Assembly (NCBI GenBank): GCA_964556885.1
Contig: CAZKYP010000070.1
Location: forward strand, 1 to 14,993
Reading direction: 5' to 3'
Length of the DNA: 14,993 bases
Source: CAZKYP01 sp964556885
Lineage (GTDB): Bacteria; Planctomycetota; Phycisphaerae; Sedimentisphaerales; Anaerobacaceae
The translations under genes and the position numbers were made by a program. Positions 13,353 to 14,993 of this stretch are shown one piece after another (positions within the stretch are counted from its first letter, which is position 1; each line of letters begins with the position of its first letter). The notes beneath the pieces were generated by a model that ran no database searches, was not told the origin of the DNA, and saw only the letters and a program-made list of their open reading frames with translations.

Positions 13353-14801
13353 TTATTTTTCCTTCGATTTGGCAGATTTTTTTGTAACTTTTTTCGTTGT
13401 TTTTGCCGCTTTTTTTGTTTTTTTATCGGGCGATTTCTCGGTGATTTTCGCTGTTTCGAGCAGCTTATCGATACACTTATTCTGACGGACTTCCAGGCTG
13501 AACTGGGCCAGAGAGCCGTCACGTTCCATATCTTCCCTCATGCGTTCCGGCCTTTGGCCTCGCTGGATCGCCAATTGTGCGATGTGTCCGTTAATCTCTT
13601 CCTCACTCACTTCGATTTCCAATTTGTCGGCGATTTTGTCCATTATAAAGAACGATTTGAGCTGTTTCTTGGCCTGCTCTTCGCTGCCGGCCTGGAGCTG
13701 CTCCATGTGTTCACCTACCTGCTCGCGGGACAAGCCTCGCATAATCAGATTGGTGTATTGCCGTTGCAGGACCGTTTTAGCCTGCTCGGCAACAACGTTT
13801 AGCGGCAGGTCGAAATCGGTATTATCGAGCAGGTACTGGTAAATCTGTTCGGCCATCTCCGACTGCATCTGATTTTCCAGGCGACTGTGGAGCAATTCCG
13901 ACAATTTTTCCCGCAGCTCGTCTTCATCTTTAACACCGTACCTTGCCAAAAGAACCTCGTCTATTTCGGCGGGCTTGAGCCACTTGATATCTTTGATTTC
14001 TATCTGGATATCGACTTTTTTGCCGCGATATTCTTCCCTGAAATATGTTTTGGGGACTTCGACTTCCGTCTTTTTGGTTTCGTCGGCTTTGGCTCCGATT
14101 AGCAGCTCGTCGAGTTTTTCGACCGGGATTGCCCCGACAAAGCCGTTCGGCCGCACATGTATCTCAATATTGTTTAGCTTCTGGTCCTCTTCGATGTCTT
14201 CGACTTTAATAACCACGTCGGCGATTATCTGGTCGTCGGACTCGACGGCTGTGTCTTCCTCCCGGGGGGTCCAGACACCGGACCATTTCTGCAGCCGCTC
14301 GATTTCCTCGTCGACGGTTTCGTCCGTAACCTCGAATTTTGTCTTTGTTACGGGAATGCCTTCCAATGCGGGAAGCTCGAACTCCGGCCGCACCTCGACC
14401 TCGAACTCGAACTTCATAGGTCCTTCGGCCGGAAGCTCGATTTTTTCATAATCGATATCCGGATCGCCTATTGATTGCAGCTTGTTATCCTTGATAGCCG
14501 CTTCGCTCGAGTCGGCCAGTAATTTTAGTTTGACCTGTTCGCTCGTTTCCTTGCCGAACCGTTTTTCCAGCAGGCGGCGGGGCGCGCGGCCCTTTCTAAA
14601 GCCGGGTACGACCGCGTCCTTGTGCAGCTCTTCGTATTGCTTGTCGGTCAGCTTCGCAATGGTTTCTGCCGGGACCTCGATGGAAATCTTTTTCCTGCAG
14701 GGGCCGGCGTCCTCGACGGTGACGATGTTGTCGGCTGTTATTGGTTGCTCTTGCTCTTCCTGTTTTTCTTCCTTGAGCTCTTCGGTTTTTTCTTCGGCCA
14801 T
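13353..14801 (-). CDS. tig: Trigger factor (ribosome-associated chaperone)
   Basis: Chaperone that binds the ribosome exit tunnel and shields nascent chains. From ATG 14801 the product has 482 residues, against about 430 in E. coli. Order: an acidic N-terminal extension (1-24), the ribosome-binding domain with GFRKGRAPRRLLEKRFG (67-83), the middle FKBP-like region (about 180-273), the helical chaperone arms (about 278-450) and a Lys/Thr-rich basic tail (about 454-482). In the middle region the PPIase hallmark residues are not recognisable (NGFVGAIPVEKLDELLIGA stands where a GFEDG-type loop is expected), so prolyl isomerase activity may be lost. The start is chosen because GGAG lies about 7-8 nt before this ATG. 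An in-frame TTG at 14867 and ATG at 14834 lack such support, and the TTG lies inside a terminator-like hairpin. Confidence 0.95.
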   Translation of the reverse strand: MAEEKTEELKEEKQEEQEQPITADNIVTVEDAGPCRKKISIEVPAETIAKLTDKQYEELHKDAVVPGFRKGRAPRRLLEKRFGKETSEQVKLKLLADSSEAAIKDNKLQSIGDPDIDYEKIELPAEGPMKFEFEVEVRPEFELPALEGIPVTKTKFEVTDETVDEEIERLQKWSGVWTPREEDTAVESDDQIIADVVIKVEDIEEDQKLNNIEIHVRPNGFVGAIPVEKLDELLIGAKADETKKTEVEVPKTYFREEYRGKKVDIQIEIKDIKWLKPAEIDEVLLARYGVKDEDELREKLSELLHSRLENQMQSEMAEQIYQYLLDNTDFDLPLNVVAEQAKTVLQRQYTNLIMRGLSREQVGEHMEQLQAGSEEQAKKQLKSFFIMDKIADKLEIEVSEEEINGHIAQLAIQRGQRPERMREDMERDGSLAQFSLEVRQNKCIDKLLETAKITEKSPDKKTKKAAKTTKKVTKKSAKSKEK

Positions 14802-14845
14802 TTCAGTGCTCCCAAGCGTTTTGTTCTGCTCCATATATGATAAAC

Positions 14846-14877
14846 AAAAAAGGCATAAGGGAAACAAAAATCCCTTA
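14846..14877 (-). terminator. Terminator-like hairpin just upstream of tig
   Basis: On the minus strand TAAGGGA (14877-14871) pairs with TCCCTTA (14862-14856) around an 8-nt loop, and six T follow four bases later (14851-14846). It may end a transcript from a gene beyond the window, or act as an attenuator in the tig leader if transcription begins further upstream. Confidence 0.5.
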
Positions 14878-14909
14878 GCCCGATTAACACAATTATCATT
14901 CCCAAAGAT

Positions 14910-14931
14910 ATCCGAAAAACGGCTTTCGGAT
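14910..14931. repeat. Inverted repeat upstream of tig
   Basis: ATCCGAAA (14910-14917) and TTTCGGAT (14924-14931) form an 8-bp perfect stem with a 6-nt loop. Neither strand has a T-run after it. It could be an operator-like or transcript-end structure. The rest of the stretch from 14878 to the window end holds no gene I can support. Confidence 0.35.
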
Positions 14932-14993
14932 GTATCCGGAAATTAAACATACCGGAGACCAACGCCAAACTAATCTTAGCCGGTGACTCGCCG

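Noticed and set aside
14738..14968. Minus-strand frame with a hydrophobic start, upstream of and overlapping tig
   Set aside because: Most of it is tig read in another phase, and the start lacks a ribosome site. The hydrophobic stretch crosses the two hairpins and is probably chance.

Overview
The window carries a housekeeping block of a Gram-negative-type bacterium. It most resembles Planctomycetota, perhaps class Phycisphaerae. That placement rests on overall protein character, the tandem clpP pair and the repeat style; there is no rRNA here, so it is an inference. Every recognisable gene is on the minus strand and reads from the right edge to the left, except one AT-rich gene of unknown function on the plus strand at the left edge.

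Right part (about 14.8 to 11.05 kb): trigger factor (tig) and two tandem clpP genes form a protein-folding and proteolysis group. A small coiled-coil lipoprotein candidate follows. Middle part (10.9 to 7.06 kb): a solitary beta-class DNA methyltransferase has a stop codon overlapping the start of lnt (apolipoprotein N-acyltransferase). The end of lnt in turn overlaps a HEAT-repeat lipoprotein candidate. Lnt sits between two putative lipoproteins, so a link to envelope lipoproteins is plausible. Left part (6.95 to 0.63 kb): a good sigma70-type promoter and a leader of about 185 nt precede a membrane-anchored coiled-coil protein. A 51-residue single-pass membrane protein comes next. The elongasome genes mreB, mreC, mreD and mrdA (PBP2) complete the block. 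rodA does not follow mrdA.

The most unusual signal is a family of degenerate 7-nt repeats arranged as facing arms, with the purine-rich arm first and the pyrimidine-rich arm second. One copy lies in the mreD-mrdA gap. A second lies inside the 5' end of lnt and encodes most of its first 47 residues. A third encodes the hydrophobic core of the signal peptide of the coiled-coil lipoprotein. Two adjacent GC-rich palindromes also lie in the coding sequence of the clpP1 N-terminal extension. These repeats appear to have been absorbed into, or exapted as, N-terminal protein sequence. No tRNA, rRNA, CRISPR array, transposase or phage gene was seen.
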